Below are positions 1-7,838 of a stretch of DNA of 37,151 nucleotides, piece after piece. Below the pieces are notes generated by a model that saw only the letters and a program-made list of their open reading frames with translations, searched no databases and was not told the origin of the DNA. Each line of letters opens with the position of its first letter. The stretch's first letter is position 1. This DNA is from Pseudomonadota bacterium. GTDB taxonomy: Bacteria; Pseudomonadota; Alphaproteobacteria; Caedimonadales; UBA1908. The stretch is taken from NCBI GenBank assembly GCA_020161545.1, contig JAIUNT010000011.1, forward strand, positions 1 to 37,151. Direction: 5' to 3'. The translations under genes and the position numbers were made by a program.

Positions 1-44
1 AGCAAAAATAAAAAATACTCAACATAAAAAACTCATGAAAACCC

Positions 45-422
45 TTGCCCGATAAAACCTTACCCAAAAATCCTTTTGTTAGAGGTGTTCAGATTGCAAC
101 GCATGGCAATTTTGCAAAGCAAGGCAATCTAAATCTTTTGTTCTGTCTTGCCTCCATTAACGTGCAAAGTGACATGAGGAAACTCTATGACTATTCAAGA
201 CTTGCCGCAACCCTTGCGCTAAGCCAAAAAAACAGTCGTTTGTACTGGAAGTGCCGTGCTCTTCAGTTTCAAGCCGTAGCCAGTACTTTTTGGAAAAATA
301 GAAGTGCGTTGCCCATTAGCTTTGACGCCTTTAGACATCTCACGTCCACACCCGACTATGACACCTTTGTCAAGGGTGCTAGGGCGCGAGGTTTGCTAAA
401 GAACCAGGTATCTAAGAAGTAA
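45..422 (+). CDS. Doubtful hypothetical ORF
   Basis: This is an open frame of 125 codons that I do not recognise. It can only begin at a TTG (45), because an in-frame stop lies at 36-38. An internal ATG at 174 would give a basic protein of about 82 residues. Neither start has a clear ribosome binding site, and I see no signal peptide, membrane segment or motif. It converges on the minus-strand MurJ-tail remnant that ends at 438. Since that neighbour is itself a leftover, this frame may be decayed DNA. Apart from this frame I see nothing else in positions 1-437. Confidence 0.22.
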   Translation: MPDKTLPKNPFVRGVQIATHGNFAKQGNLNLLFCLASINVQSDMRKLYDYSRLAATLALSQKNSRLYWKCRALQFQAVASTFWKNRSALPISFDAFRHLTSTPDYDTFVKGARARGLLKNQVSKK

Positions 423-437
423 TAGACGGGCGCAGCT

Positions 438-569
438 TCATAAACTAGTCGCGGGGATTAAGGGCACGAGTGTGAGCTGGGCGCATCCAATAAATAGGAT
501 GATGCCCAGCACCACAACCACACTCATGCCCGTAATCTTCACTTGGAGTGTGTTGGTGACATCGCTCAT
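438..569 (-). pseudogene. MurJ C-terminal fragment (43-codon ORF)
   Basis: A 43-residue minus-strand ORF whose ATG overlaps the stop of the upstream exported-protein gene (TAATG at 571-567). Its core reads VKITGMSVVVVLGIILFIGC, close to the last membrane helix of the intact MurJ at 1066-2628 (residues IQITGMSVVVILGIIVFLGC). At the DNA level 480-545 matches 1141-1206 at 50 of 66 positions, with 18 identical bases in a row. The tail after the helix is unrelated. I read it as the displaced or duplicated 3' end of a murJ gene that has kept an open frame. A translated one-helix membrane peptide, coupled to the upstream gene by the overlapping stop and start, remains possible. No independent function can be assigned. 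Confidence 0.72.
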
Positions 570-949
570 TAAGAAGTGGAGACCAGCTTCTGGAGCGCCT
601 CTTTGAAAGGTCCTATTTCTTGTGCGGGCATGGCATTGGCAATCCCAACCGCGGCATTCACTAATTGATTGAGAACTTCTCCATTTGGAAAGTGTCTCAC
701 GTCAGCGTAGATCATTCCTAAAATGTCAGTTGGATGGTAAGTCTCAAGTTCTGAAATGTCAGTTGCTAAAAGCTCCCGAATTTTATTTGAACGTGGCATG
801 GAGGGATCTAATTGAGATGCGAGCGTGCAGTAGGTTCTTATTTGCGTTAGTGCCTCATCGGCGAATTGACTGTCTGTCGTGGCGCACACATCCATTGATA
901 AGGCCAATGTTAAAAGAGACAACAAACTGTATTTTCGAAGATTTTGCAT
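569..949 (-). CDS. Small exported protein, unknown family
   Basis: The product is 126 residues. The start at 949 is preferred over the upstream in-frame codon at 991 because it has an AGGAGT ribosome binding site 7 bases upstream and puts a normal signal peptide at the very N-terminus (basic MQNLRK, a leucine-rich core, then a small-residue region ending near VCA). The mature part looks all-helical and acidic, with evenly spaced leucines. It lies downstream of murJ on the same strand after a gap of 116 bases, and its stop overlaps the start of the MurJ-tail fragment. It contains no catalytic motif I recognise. It is probably periplasmic or secreted. That is inferred from the signal peptide alone. 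Confidence 0.7.
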   Translation of the reverse strand: MQNLRKYSLLSLLTLALSMDVCATTDSQFADEALTQIRTYCTLASQLDPSMPRSNKIRELLATDISELETYHPTDILGMIYADVRHFPNGEVLNQLVNAAVGIANAMPAQEIGPFKEALQKLVSTS

Positions 950-1065
950 ATTTCTACTCCTAATAAAAAATTGACACAAAACAGTTAGCAAATTATTGTC
1001 TATCTTGCAAAGGTTAATAGCATATTTAGGACTGGCCCTATCACATGTCTTGCCTTTTTTGTGCT

Positions 1066-2628
1066 TTAAGCATTTGAAGCAGAATCAACTGGCTTAAGCT
1101 TCAGGCGCATGTCGCTAAAGCGCAAGGCGCGTGTAAGGACGGCGCAGCCCAGAAAGACGATAATCCCCAGGATCACAACCACACTCATGCCTGTAATTTG
1201 GATTACTTTTCCTTGGGCTACGAGGGGCATGACAAGGGGTGTGGAAGCCCAGAAGATGAGTGTTGTGAGCACCGTTGTGACCAGGGAGCGCGGCAAGAAC
1301 GCACGAAAGCGAGGGGTCATGGTGAAGAGTTTTTGCCTCCACAGTAAAGCTCCCAGCACAAACGCGTTAAACCACGCGGCAATGCTTGTGGCCAGGGCCA
1401 GCCCCACATGTTGCAGAGGGCCAATGAGGGCGAGGTTGAGGGCAAGATTAAGGCCAACAGCGCACACGGCTGTCACAACGGGCGTCTTGGTATCCTCCCG
1501 GGCAAAAAAGCTCGTGGAGAAGATTTTGACCATGATATAGGCCGGCAGACCCGAGACCAAAGCGATGAGGGTAAGGGCCGTTTGGTGGGAGTCCTCACTT
1601 GTGAATTTGCCATGCTCATAAAGCACCTTCACAAGGGGCTCGGCGAAAACAATGAGCGCTATGAGGGCAGGGGCGGAGAACAGAATCGCGTACTCGAGGG
1701 CGAGGTTCTGGCTTTCCATGGCCTCTTTTTCTTGGCCCAGGCGCCACTGTTTGGACAAAAGGGGCAAAAGGGCTGTCCCCACAGCCGTGCCCAGCATACT
1801 TAAGGGAAGCTGGTTGAGGCGCTCGGCGTAATTGAGGAATGAAATGCCTCCCGTGGGCAGGTATGACGCAATGAACATATCAAGAAAAATATTGATCTGG
1901 ACAACCCCAGAACCAGCTGCCGCCGGCCCCACAAGTAGGAAGAACTTCCGCACCCCTGGGGTGATGCGCGGGCGGCGCAGGCGCAGGCGCATACCTTCAT
2001 TATGTGTAGGGACAAGAACCCAAAACCACTGCACAACGCCGCATGCAAGCGCCCCCCAGCAAAAAGCGTGTCCCGCTGTCTCGCTCATGGGCAAAAGGGC
2101 AAAGGCCACGGCCAAAATGGCGATATTTCCCATCATGGGGGAGGCCGCCACGGCGGCAAAACGCTCAAGGGAATTGAGAACCCCGCCATAAAGGGCTGTG
2201 AGTGAAATAAGAAGAATAAAGGGAAAGGTGATCCGCGTGAAGACAACGGTATACTCAAAACGCTCAGGTGTCGCCTTAAACCCGGGCAAGAACAGACTGA
2301 TGAGAGTCGGCATGAAGATTTCGGCAATGATGGTCAGAACGGCAAGAACAAGCACCAGGATGGACAAAATCTCCTCGGCGTAGGTGCGGGCCTCGTCCTT
2401 GCCACTGGCTGCCAAGAGACGAGAAAAGGTCGGCACGAAGGCTGCGTTCATGGCGCCTTCAGCAAACACACGGCGCAGGAGAGAGGGAATCTTCACCGCA
2501 ATGGCGGCGGCGTCAGCCATGGCGCCCGTGCCCAGAAAGTTGGCCATGAGGGTGGTACGCAAAAAACCCACGATGCGGCTGCCCATGGTATAGATGCCAA
2601 CTGTGACAATGGAGCGTAGCAGTTTCAT
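1066..2628 (-). CDS. murJ: MurJ-type lipid II flippase, diverged paralogue
   Basis: A 520-residue polytopic membrane protein of the MurJ/MviN family, which moves lipid II across the inner membrane for peptidoglycan synthesis. The N-terminus keeps the family signature: SR at 17-18, an Arg at 24, ADA around residue 39, and LLRRVFAEGA. A TM7-like stretch NYAERLNQLP precedes the hydrophobic second half. Compared with the neighbouring MurJ it has lost the acidic residue after Arg24 (LRTT instead of LRDM) and has AER in place of ADR, so it looks the more diverged of the two. It lies 65 bases downstream of the second murJ on the same strand and may be cotranscribed. Its last helix is partly duplicated at 438-569. 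It may serve lipid II or a related polyprenyl-linked substrate. The family call is secure, the substrate is not. Confidence 0.9.
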   Translation of the reverse strand: MKLLRSIVTVGIYTMGSRIVGFLRTTLMANFLGTGAMADAAAIAVKIPSLLRRVFAEGAMNAAFVPTFSRLLAASGKDEARTYAEEILSILVLVLAVLTIIAEIFMPTLISLFLPGFKATPERFEYTVVFTRITFPFILLISLTALYGGVLNSLERFAAVAASPMMGNIAILAVAFALLPMSETAGHAFCWGALACGVVQWFWVLVPTHNEGMRLRLRRPRITPGVRKFFLLVGPAAAGSGVVQINIFLDMFIASYLPTGGISFLNYAERLNQLPLSMLGTAVGTALLPLLSKQWRLGQEKEAMESQNLALEYAILFSAPALIALIVFAEPLVKVLYEHGKFTSEDSHQTALTLIALVSGLPAYIMVKIFSTSFFAREDTKTPVVTAVCAVGLNLALNLALIGPLQHVGLALATSIAAWFNAFVLGALLWRQKLFTMTPRFRAFLPRSLVTTVLTTLIFWASTPLVMPLVAQGKVIQITGMSVVVILGIIVFLGCAVLTRALRFSDMRLKLKPVDSASNA

Positions 2629-2693
2629 GGGGGGTTACTTTCCTTTTTTTAAAGAAATGTTAAAGCACACTGTGACGGGCTCTGACAAGGAAA

Positions 2694-4244
2694 TCATGCG
2701 CGCGCCTCCTTTTTGAAGCGCTTGAGCTCCCCAAGGTTCAAGGCACCAAACCAGACCGCGGCCGCCATATATACAACAAAACCAAGGGTGATTGCCCCCA
2801 CAAGCCACAGGGAGTGTCCCCATGAGGCGCCCGTATGCTGAACTGGCAGAAGTGCGCGCCAGATGGACAGGACAATAAAAAGGCATGCGCACGCGCTCAT
2901 GATGCGTAAAAACCGGCTCTTCAGGCGGTTGTCCACCTCAAAGGCGCCTTGTTTGTGGAGGGTATAGCCAAGGAGGGTAAAATTGAGCCAGGAGGAGAGG
3001 GAGGTCGCCATGGCGATGCCCACATAGGAAAAGGGAATCATGAGTAAAAGATTAAGGACAACATTGGTGACCACGCACACCAGGGCAATCTTGACGGGGG
3101 TTTTGGTGTCAAGGCGTGCGAAAAAGGAGGTCGCGAAAATTTTGACGCACACGTAAGCGGGCAGGCCTGTGGCAAAGGCTGCAAGCACTTGGGCGGTGGC
3201 AGTGACCTCGTGGGGGCCGAATTTTCTATGTCCAAAGAGCACGCCAATGATGGAGGGAGCTAGAATAATGAGGGCCAATGTTGCGGGCATAATCAACAGA
3301 AGAGCGAATTCGAGGGCGCGGTTTTGGGCGTCTTGGGCCGCTACCATCTCGCCCTTTTGGATGTGACGGGATAAAAGCGGCAAAAGGGCGGTGGACAAGG
3401 CGATGCCCACAATCCCCAGGGGCAGCTGGCTAAAGCGGTCTGCGTAGAAAAGATAAGATATGGCGCCTGACCCCAAAAACGAGGCCAGTGCCACATCCAC
3501 AAGCATATTGGCTTGCATGACCCCGGCCCCCAGGGCTCCAGGGCCCATGGCCTTGAGCACGTGCTTGACCCCAACGCTCAGGCGCGGGCGCACAAGGCCT
3601 ATGGCAAGGCCGTGACGCCGGGCGCTTGACATCAGCCACAGCATCTGTGCGGCTCCTGCCAGAAGAACAGCCCACGCAAGGTAGGAGGCACCTTGCCAGC
3701 CGCTCAGTTGCGCCGACAAAAGCGCCACAATCATGAGGAGGTTCAAGAGCACAGGGCTTGCCGCCGCCGCCCAGAACTGGCCAACGGTGTTGAGCAGTCC
3801 CCCATAAAATGCGCCCAGGGAAATGAGCAAGATATAGGGAAACATAATGCGCGTGAGGGCGAGGGTTTCCTCAAACAGTGCGGGCGAATTGCTAAAACCG
3901 GGGGCAATGACATACATGAGCCAAGGCAGAAACAGCTCAACGCCGATGACAAGGGCAAGGAGCGCCAAAAGAAGAGCCATGAATACATGTTCGGCCTCGC
4001 GCAGGGCAGCATTTGTGCCCTCACCCTCATGGAGTCTGGCAAAATAGGGGACAAAGGCAGCGTTAAACGCCCCTTCCGCGAAGAGGCGCCGGAAAAAGTT
4101 GGGGAGCTTGAAGGCCACAAGAAACGCGTCCGAGAGTGGACCCGCCCCAAGGACCGCCGCAAGCAGCATGTCGCGCAAAAGCCCAGACACGCGGCTGACA
4201 CCCGTGAGTCCCCCCACCGTAAAAGCGTGACGTACAAGTTTCAT
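2694..4244 (-). CDS. murJ: MurJ lipid II flippase, canonical copy
   Basis: A 516-residue MurJ/MviN family protein with the expected multi-helix membrane topology. Near the N-terminus it carries SRVSGLLRDM, then LSDAFLVAFKLPN and FFRRLFAEGAFNAAFVP, which match the Arg18, Arg24, Asp39 and Arg52 positions known to matter in Escherichia coli MurJ. FYADRFSQLPLG matches the Arg270 region. It is therefore the better candidate for the essential flippase. It is first of the two tandem murJ genes in the direction of transcription. The ATG at 4244 gives a full-length family N-terminus. The upstream minus-strand gene ends 46 bases away, behind a strong hairpin (4289-4319), so murJ may have its own promoter or depend on readthrough. 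Confidence 0.95.
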   Translation of the reverse strand: MKLVRHAFTVGGLTGVSRVSGLLRDMLLAAVLGAGPLSDAFLVAFKLPNFFRRLFAEGAFNAAFVPYFARLHEGEGTNAALREAEHVFMALLLALLALVIGVELFLPWLMYVIAPGFSNSPALFEETLALTRIMFPYILLISLGAFYGGLLNTVGQFWAAAASPVLLNLLMIVALLSAQLSGWQGASYLAWAVLLAGAAQMLWLMSSARRHGLAIGLVRPRLSVGVKHVLKAMGPGALGAGVMQANMLVDVALASFLGSGAISYLFYADRFSQLPLGIVGIALSTALLPLLSRHIQKGEMVAAQDAQNRALEFALLLIMPATLALIILAPSIIGVLFGHRKFGPHEVTATAQVLAAFATGLPAYVCVKIFATSFFARLDTKTPVKIALVCVVTNVVLNLLLMIPFSYVGIAMATSLSSWLNFTLLGYTLHKQGAFEVDNRLKSRFLRIMSACACLFIVLSIWRALLPVQHTGASWGHSLWLVGAITLGFVVYMAAAVWFGALNLGELKRFKKEARA

Positions 4245-4288
4245 GAGAGCCGAGTGTATAGATTCTTGAGGGACATCACAAGTACTTG

Positions 4289-4319
4289 AGTCACGCCCCA
4301 GCGCCCGGGGCGCGTGACT
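4289..4319 (-). terminator. GC-rich hairpin at the end of the 352-residue gene
   Basis: The arms AGTCACGCCCC (4289-4299) and GGGG-CG-CGTGACT (4307-4319) pair over 11 base pairs with one bulge and a 7-base loop. The structure straddles the TGA stop (4291-4293) of the minus-strand gene. No T-run follows, so it would be a pause, a Rho-assisted end or an mRNA-protecting stem rather than a classic intrinsic terminator. Just beyond it is a perfect 10-base palindrome, CAAGTACTTG (4279-4288). Confidence 0.45.
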
Positions 4320-5349
4320 TTTTCGAGCTTTGCTTTTTCAAAAATGTGACGCGTTCTTTTTGAGTTGCATTGAAATATTTTTCGCAAGCTTCTTCATCCA
4401 TGTGCGGCGCTGTTCTCAGAAGCCTTTTGTGATGCCTCTGGCGGGTTTCTAAGAACAGGTGTGGCAACCAAGCCAAGGTGCTTAAGGAAACTTTTCCTTG
4501 GACTTGCCAGAAGACCTGTGTCACCTCACGGGTTATGGAGAAGGTGCGGGCAAAAAAGGTGACACACAGGGCCGCTCGCTCTTCCTCAAGGGGTTCAAGC
4601 TTTTCAAGAAGGGCCAAAAGGTCATTAGGGGTCATGGACAGGTTAAGCAGACTCACTCTTACGGATAAAGGAAGGCTTGACAGGATTGGCTCAAGGGATG
4701 GGGGCGTTTTTTGACGCAAAAGATCGTTTGCTGTGGTGGTGAGGTCCTGTGAGGTGAGATAGTGCTTTAAAAAGTCAACGCACGACGCGTACGGGGTGCT
4801 GTCTAAGATAAGAGGTGCTTCGTCGATATGGTAAAGGGTGTTTAAAAGTGCTGTCAGGCTTGTCTCGTCAGTGTTTGTAAGTGAGTCTGGTGCTTCGAAA
4901 TAGGACGGCGTGATTGGACCCCTTGAGTGACTCTGTGCGCAGGCCCGAAGTATGCATGTTATGACAGCCTGTTTGTATGGCATGCGTCCCATTTGCACGG
5001 TAAAAGCCTCACTTGCCTGGGTACAAATGCCATGGGAGGCGGCAAAGCGCTGGGCAATCGCCTTTAAAAGCGCGCCGCGGTCCTGGCACTCACGAAGGTG
5101 TTGTGCGTCTTCTTCTTCAACGGCGGCAATGTGTCTGGCCAGTGCTGCGCCGTATTCATCGGGGAAGAAGGAGTCTAGCTTCTGCCTGTTTCCCTCTGTC
5201 AGCTGGGTGTAGTCAAAGGATATAAAGTAGACGCGTGCGATGGGCTTTAGCCAAGAAGGTGTTGAGAAAAGAGCACCGTCTTCATGGGCGCTAGAAAGTG
5301 CTCCTTCGGCAAGAAAGCAAAAGAGAATCAAGGGAAAAATCGCACGCAT
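4291..5349 (-). CDS. Exported helical protein, unknown family
   Basis: The product is 352 residues. The N-terminus MRAIFPLILFCFLAEGALSS has the look of a Sec signal peptide with cleavage around residues 18-21. The remainder is predicted helical with no recognised domain. Residues near the N-terminus of the mature part (LTEGNRQKLDSFFPDEY) resemble LSIEDQRKLDALSPQEC in the exported protein at 6193-6726, so the two probably belong to one family. The C-terminal QKERVTFLKK also resembles KEDRLAFLRD in the protein at 8898-9836. A good sigma-70-like promoter lies just upstream (5378-5406), and a GAAGGG ribosome binding site precedes the ATG. It is divergent from the gene at 5486. Its function is unknown, and periplasmic or secreted location is inferred. 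Confidence 0.72.
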   Translation of the reverse strand: MRAIFPLILFCFLAEGALSSAHEDGALFSTPSWLKPIARVYFISFDYTQLTEGNRQKLDSFFPDEYGAALARHIAAVEEEDAQHLRECQDRGALLKAIAQRFAASHGICTQASEAFTVQMGRMPYKQAVITCILRACAQSHSRGPITPSYFEAPDSLTNTDETSLTALLNTLYHIDEAPLILDSTPYASCVDFLKHYLTSQDLTTTANDLLRQKTPPSLEPILSSLPLSVRVSLLNLSMTPNDLLALLEKLEPLEEERAALCVTFFARTFSITREVTQVFWQVQGKVSLSTLAWLPHLFLETRQRHHKRLLRTAPHMDEEACEKYFNATQKERVTFLKKQSSKKSRAPGAGA

Positions 5350-5377
5350 GGCAGCCCTTCATTGCTACGGATTATTT

Positions 5378-5406
5378 ATTACAAGGGTGCGCGGGGGCAA
5401 TGTCAA
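5378..5406 (-). promoter_or_regulatory. Sigma-70-like promoter for the 352-residue gene
   Basis: On the minus strand a perfect -35 TTGACA (5406-5401) is separated by exactly 17 bases from TGTAAT (5383-5378), a five-of-six match to the -10 consensus. The predicted start of transcription would be near 5370, about 20 bases before the ATG at 5349. This is one of the best promoter matches in the window. Confidence 0.62.
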
Positions 5407-5485
5407 CTGCCCCAGCCCATGGCGCCTGGACGACGCTATCCAGCGCGTTTATAGTTCACTTATAAGCGAGAAGCAGGAGGGCCAG

Positions 5486-6181
5486 ATGGGAAGAACATAC
5501 GGATTTATGGCGAAGGTTTTGATAAGCGCTGTGTGCGCATTGGCGCCTTCCTGGGCTGCCGCTTCTTGTTTTGAGGAGATTGATTTTCCCCAGCATATGC
5601 GCCAGCAGCAGTATCCCCAAGCGTTGGTGGAAGCCTTTGGGCCGTTCGAGGCTGAGTTTGATAAGATCAAAGACCTCATTGAGGCGGTGCCTGAAATTGA
5701 GGAAGTGCTCCTTGATCGGGCCAGTCACCCTGGGTTTCTTGTTGAACGCCTTGAAGACGCAGCACTTTCCCAGTTGGCCGCTTATTTTCGCAGCACGCGT
5801 CAAGACGCGCGTCTTGTGGCGTGTGTGGCGCGAAGCCCAAAGCTCTTTGACCAGAACTTATGTCACCAGTATGGTCCCACCGCACCCCTTGTCTTGGCGC
5901 GCCTCCTTTTTGAGATGGGGGCCTTAAAGGCGGGCCTCGCGCTTGATCAAAGCGCCTTGTTTCGGCCAATTCTTTTGCAGCAGGCGCACCTTGTGATAAA
6001 CGTGCCAGTTGAAAAATTGCGTTCCATCGTTCCCAAAACAGATGTGCTTGAGGCTGGTGACGTGACGCAGTTTTGCACAAGCCTGCGCGAGGCCCACGAG
6101 GATTGGAAATTGTGGAAGCTCATTCGCCGGGCGTTTTTCGTTCTCATGATCGCGATGTTTGCGACCTACTGTGGTTTTTAG
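5486..6181 (+). CDS. Exported protein with C-terminal membrane helix
   Basis: The product is 231 residues. The ATG at 5486 is chosen because CAGGAGG sits 5 bases upstream and because the open frame further upstream has no leader features. The N-terminus (MGRTYGFMAKVLISAVCALA, then AAAS) looks like a signal peptide. A hydrophobic stretch FFVLMIAMFATYCGF closes the protein just after basic residues (KLIRRA), suggesting a C-terminal anchor facing the periplasm. The middle is helical, with several Leu/Ala-rich turns and two or three cysteines. It is followed 11 bases later by another exported protein, probably in one operon. I do not recognise the family. Its position beside two proteins that share a motif suggests a joint envelope role, but that is inference. 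Confidence 0.68.
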   Translation: MGRTYGFMAKVLISAVCALAPSWAAASCFEEIDFPQHMRQQQYPQALVEAFGPFEAEFDKIKDLIEAVPEIEEVLLDRASHPGFLVERLEDAALSQLAAYFRSTRQDARLVACVARSPKLFDQNLCHQYGPTAPLVLARLLFEMGALKAGLALDQSALFRPILLQQAHLVINVPVEKLRSIVPKTDVLEAGDVTQFCTSLREAHEDWKLWKLIRRAFFVLMIAMFATYCGF

Positions 6182-6192
6182 GCAGAGGGGTC

Positions 6193-6726
6193 ATGTTAAA
6201 AGCAGGTGCGAGGCTCCTTGTTGCCACACTCACGGCGGCCCATCTTTGGGCCAGCGAGGACATTGACCTGGAGAAGGGACTTGTTGGCACCCACGTCTTT
6301 CAGGGGGTGTTGCATCAGCTTTCCATAGAGGATCAAAGGAAGCTTGACGCCCTGTCGCCCCAAGAATGCGCGGGTCTTATGAGGCTTGTGGGGGCGACCC
6401 TGGAGACAGACCATCTTGCCCAGACTTTAGGGCGCGTTCTCAGCCTTGCCCCAGACAAAAAGCGCGAGATCCTCTCCCACGCACCTACCTACGCGCCTCT
6501 TGTTTGCGGGGCTTTCGAATGGTTGGAGCGCCCAAGTGCGAAGGATCTGGTGGAGGCGCGCACGCGTCATTTATCCTGCCCAGCCTCAAGTGATAAAAAT
6601 CACCAGTTTTTTTACGATGAGCTGTCACGCTGGCACCTGCAAACACACGTGTGGCAGGGGTTTTGTCGTGGTTTTCTTTGGGTATTTCAGTCCGATGATG
6701 CGTCAGGCCCTACGTGTGTAGAGTAG
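6193..6726 (+). CDS. Exported protein related to the 352-residue neighbour
   Basis: The product is 177 residues from the ATG at 6193, with AGAGGGG just upstream. The N-terminus MLKAGARLLVATLTAAHLWA is a signal peptide with likely cleavage after WA-S. The mature region contains LSIEDQRKLDALSPQEC, matching LTEGNRQKLDSFFPDEY of the divergent gene at 4291-5349, and continues in short helices (residues LAPDKKREILSHAP). It is second in an operon with the gene at 5486 and ends in the GCCCCCAGGA hairpin that separates it from murQ. No enzyme motif is seen. The C-terminus is fairly rich in Trp and Phe. Its role is unknown. Confidence 0.66.
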   Translation: MLKAGARLLVATLTAAHLWASEDIDLEKGLVGTHVFQGVLHQLSIEDQRKLDALSPQECAGLMRLVGATLETDHLAQTLGRVLSLAPDKKREILSHAPTYAPLVCGAFEWLERPSAKDLVEARTRHLSCPASSDKNHQFFYDELSRWHLQTHVWQGFCRGFLWVFQSDDASGPTCVE

Positions 6727-6748
6727 CCCCCAGGATTGTCCTGGGGGC
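6726..6748. terminator. Perfect 10-bp hairpin between convergent genes
   Basis: GCCCCCAGGA (6726-6735), loop TTG, then TCCTGGGGGC (6739-6748) forms a perfect stem exactly between the stop of the plus-strand gene and the end of murQ. No T-run follows on either strand, so it is probably a shared barrier to transcription from both sides rather than a strict intrinsic terminator. Confidence 0.6.
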
Positions 6749-6755
6749 GCGGAGG

Positions 6756-7727
6756 TCAGGAGGGAAGGGAGTCCAGGGCCTTGCGCACGTTGCCATGGTG
6801 CGCGTCGAGGCGCACTTTCGCGTCCTCAACGGAGAGGTGCTTACGGTGCATGAGAAGGGCGATGCGGTTGTCGCCGCCCGCGCGGGTGAGAAGATCTTGG
6901 GCGGCTGCCTCATCAAGCTGTGTCAGCTGGCATGTGATGCGTAGGCGCCTTTTTACAAGCTTCGCGTTGGTCGCCTGCACATTGATCATAAGCCCTTCAA
7001 AGACATAGCCAAGTCTCATCATGACAGCCGTGGAGAAAGTGGAGAGCACAATCTTTTGGGCCGTGCCCGCCTTCAAGCGGGTGGAGCCTTGGAGGGACTC
7101 AGCGCCCGTGGCCACGTAAATGGGGTGCGCGACACTTTTCAAAAGGGGAGAGTCTTGAACACTTGATACGCCAATGGTGAGGGCGCCGGCTTCTCTGGCA
7201 AGCTGGGCAATTTTGTTTACATAGGGCGCACCGCCACTTGCGGATAAAAGGATAAAGACGTCATTTTGCTCGGCGCATGTGTTCTCAAAGGCTTTCGCAG
7301 CTGCACCCTCATCGTCTTCAGCGCCTTCCACGGCGTGGGTAAGGGCGCGTTCTCCCCCGGCCATGAGGCACTCTGCGCGCTCGCTTGGCCAGCCGAAGGT
7401 GGGCCACAACTCCACTGCGTCCAGAACGCCTAGGCGACCAGAGGTACCAGCCCCCACATAGATAAAGCGCCCCTCGGTTTCAAGGCGCGCAGCCGCTTCG
7501 TCGGCGGCGGCGGCAATCGACTCGCTAGCGTGTGTGACCGCAAGCGCCGCCTTCACGTGATCATCAACAAGAGCCTCCACAAGATCGTGTGTTGGCGCTT
7601 GGTCAAGGCCGCTTTTGCTTTTGTCGTAGCGTTCCGTTTCAGGCAGCATGTCGTCTTTCGCACTGGCATAGGTTAGCTCTGGTGCCATGGTAAGGCAAAA
7701 GGCCCATAGGGCAAAGGTTCTTTTCAT
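6756..7727 (-). CDS. murQ: MurNAc-6-phosphate etherase with signal peptide
   Basis: A 323-residue MurQ-family protein. Known members cleave the lactyl ether of MurNAc-6-phosphate in the cytoplasm during peptidoglycan recycling. The SIS-fold core is intact: GAGTSGRLGVLDAVE (residues 92-106), AVEGAED (132-138) and LKAGTAQK. Glu106 and Glu137 correspond to catalytic Glu83 and Glu114 of the E. coli enzyme. The odd part is the N-terminus, MKRTFALWAFCLTMAPELTYASA, which reads as a Sec signal peptide with an ASA cleavage site. The 300 residues left afterwards equal the usual full length of the family. A strong AAGGAGG ribosome binding site precedes this start, and none precedes the next Met (27). 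Export would be new for this family. The closest alternative is a cytoplasmic protein with a hydrophobic N-terminal tail. Confidence 0.9.
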   Translation of the reverse strand: MKRTFALWAFCLTMAPELTYASAKDDMLPETERYDKSKSGLDQAPTHDLVEALVDDHVKAALAVTHASESIAAAADEAAARLETEGRFIYVGAGTSGRLGVLDAVELWPTFGWPSERAECLMAGGERALTHAVEGAEDDEGAAAKAFENTCAEQNDVFILLSASGGAPYVNKIAQLAREAGALTIGVSSVQDSPLLKSVAHPIYVATGAESLQGSTRLKAGTAQKIVLSTFSTAVMMRLGYVFEGLMINVQATNAKLVKRRLRITCQLTQLDEAAAQDLLTRAGGDNRIALLMHRKHLSVEDAKVRLDAHHGNVRKALDSLPS

Positions 7728-7793
7728 GGGTTTCCTCCTTGTTTCTTTTCATCAGCTTAGGAAAGCGTGCTCCACAAAGCAAGGGTATAAAAT

Positions 7794-7817
7794 AAGGGGA
7801 AGATGCATCTTCCCCTT
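7794..7817 (-). terminator. Intrinsic terminator of the merR gene
   Basis: This is a perfect 24-base palindrome: AAGGGGAAGATG (7794-7805) is followed at once by its exact complement. On the minus strand it lies 21 bases after the merR stop and is followed by TTATTTTAT, as in an intrinsic terminator. It separates merR from murQ, so murQ probably has its own promoter in 7728-7793. There I see only a weak candidate, TTGCTT and TAAGCT 17 bases apart. Confidence 0.68.
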
Positions 7818-7838
7818 TGCTTGCTGATGGCGTTTTCC

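Noticed and set aside
3693..4289. 198-codon plus-strand frame opposite the second murJ
   Set aside because: It lies fully antisense to conserved murJ sequence, is highly charged, and has no family resemblance.
5240..5485. N-terminal extension of the protein starting at 5486
   Set aside because: It would overlap the divergent gene and its promoter. CAGGAGG and the signal peptide support 5486.
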